In this document: positions 27,837-27,857 of the stretch, piece by piece
How the letters are laid out: every line of letters starts with the position of its first letter
How positions within the stretch are numbered: the first letter of the stretch is position 1
Source of the DNA: Phallusia fumigata
Taxonomy: Eukaryota > Chordata > Ascidiacea > Phlebobranchia > Ascidiidae
Direction: 5' to 3'
Length of the DNA stretch: 27,857 bases
Assembly (NCBI GenBank): GCA_008931825.1
Contig: QXVZ01011695.1
Span: 1 to 27,857, forward strand
Notes under the pieces: generated by a model
What the model was told of the DNA's origin: nothing
What the model saw: only the letters and a program-made list of their open reading frames with translations
Databases searched by the model: none
Program-made: the position numbers and the translations under genes

Positions 27837-27857
27837 CACCAACAGCAAAGAGAACTT
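27837..27857 (-). CDS. KLHL20: KLHL20-like gene, end of the exon preceding kelch repeat 1 (partial)
   Basis: Only 21 bases are inside the window, encoding VLFAVG plus the first base of the next glycine codon, before a GTAAGT donor. It joins in phase with the WCSGDA exon to give VLFAVGGWCSGD, the exact start of the KLHL20 propeller. Confidence 0.8.

Noticed and set aside
1..27857. CRISPR array, operon or other prokaryotic features
   Set aside because: The repeats are transposons or assembly overlaps. The genes have spliced exons with conserved phases, so the DNA is eukaryotic.

Overview
The window looks like animal nuclear DNA: AT-rich, with small phase-conserved exons, GT-AG introns of about 100 to 1000 bases, and several short non-autonomous transposons. 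The gene content (KLHL20, DHRS1 and NACHT-LRR receptors with one exon per pair of leucine-rich repeats) and the compact introns suggest an invertebrate deuterostome. An ascidian such as Ciona is my best guess, but the species is inferred, not proven. Four single N positions (4186, 9560, 10132, 12564) mark contig joins, and some of these joins look wrong.

Left end (1-2163, minus strand): the 5' half of a KLHL20-type gene, with BTB exons 1 and 2, BACK exon 3, and part of exon 4. Exon 4 is split by a 423-bp hAT-type MITE (31-453) with a perfect 8-bp target duplication. Next come the gene's upstream region, an old interspersed repeat (3118-3370), and a 241-bp sequence given twice on either side of an N (3945-4427).

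Middle: two head-to-tail paralogous NLR-type receptor genes on the plus strand. Gene A has coding exons from 6844 to 12440 and gene B from 17315 to about 24027. Both have an unrecognised 158-residue N-terminal domain on one exon, short linker exons ending in a His-rich linker, one long NACHT exon (Walker A GQAGIGKTT, Walker B LDGxDE), then four LRR exons of 54, 54, 54 and 45 codons. The upstream DNA (from about 4428 and 13877) is duplicated too, but differs by lineage-specific insertions: a hAT-like element and a copied piece of exon 1 before gene A, and a foldback element and another inverted-repeat element before gene B. In gene A a 571-base foreign contig (9561-10131) sits inside the NACHT exon. 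It is flanked by a 357-bp overlap given twice, and merging the overlap gives a continuous in-frame exon.

Right end (25856-27857, minus strand): the last three exons of a DHRS1-type short-chain dehydrogenase, then two exon pieces encoding the first KLHL20 kelch repeat. The left edge of the window stops in the KLHL20 BACK region and the right edge starts just before its kelch domain. The simplest reading is that the scaffold order is rotated, and that 12565-27857 really precedes 1-12563, giving NLR-B, DHRS1, KLHL20, NLR-A. A tandem duplication is the alternative.

Functionally, the NLR pair would be cytosolic sensor proteins, probably innate immune, with an unusual N-terminal domain. KLHL20 is a CUL3 ubiquitin-ligase adaptor and DHRS1 an NAD(P)-dependent reductase; neither has an obvious functional link to the NLRs.
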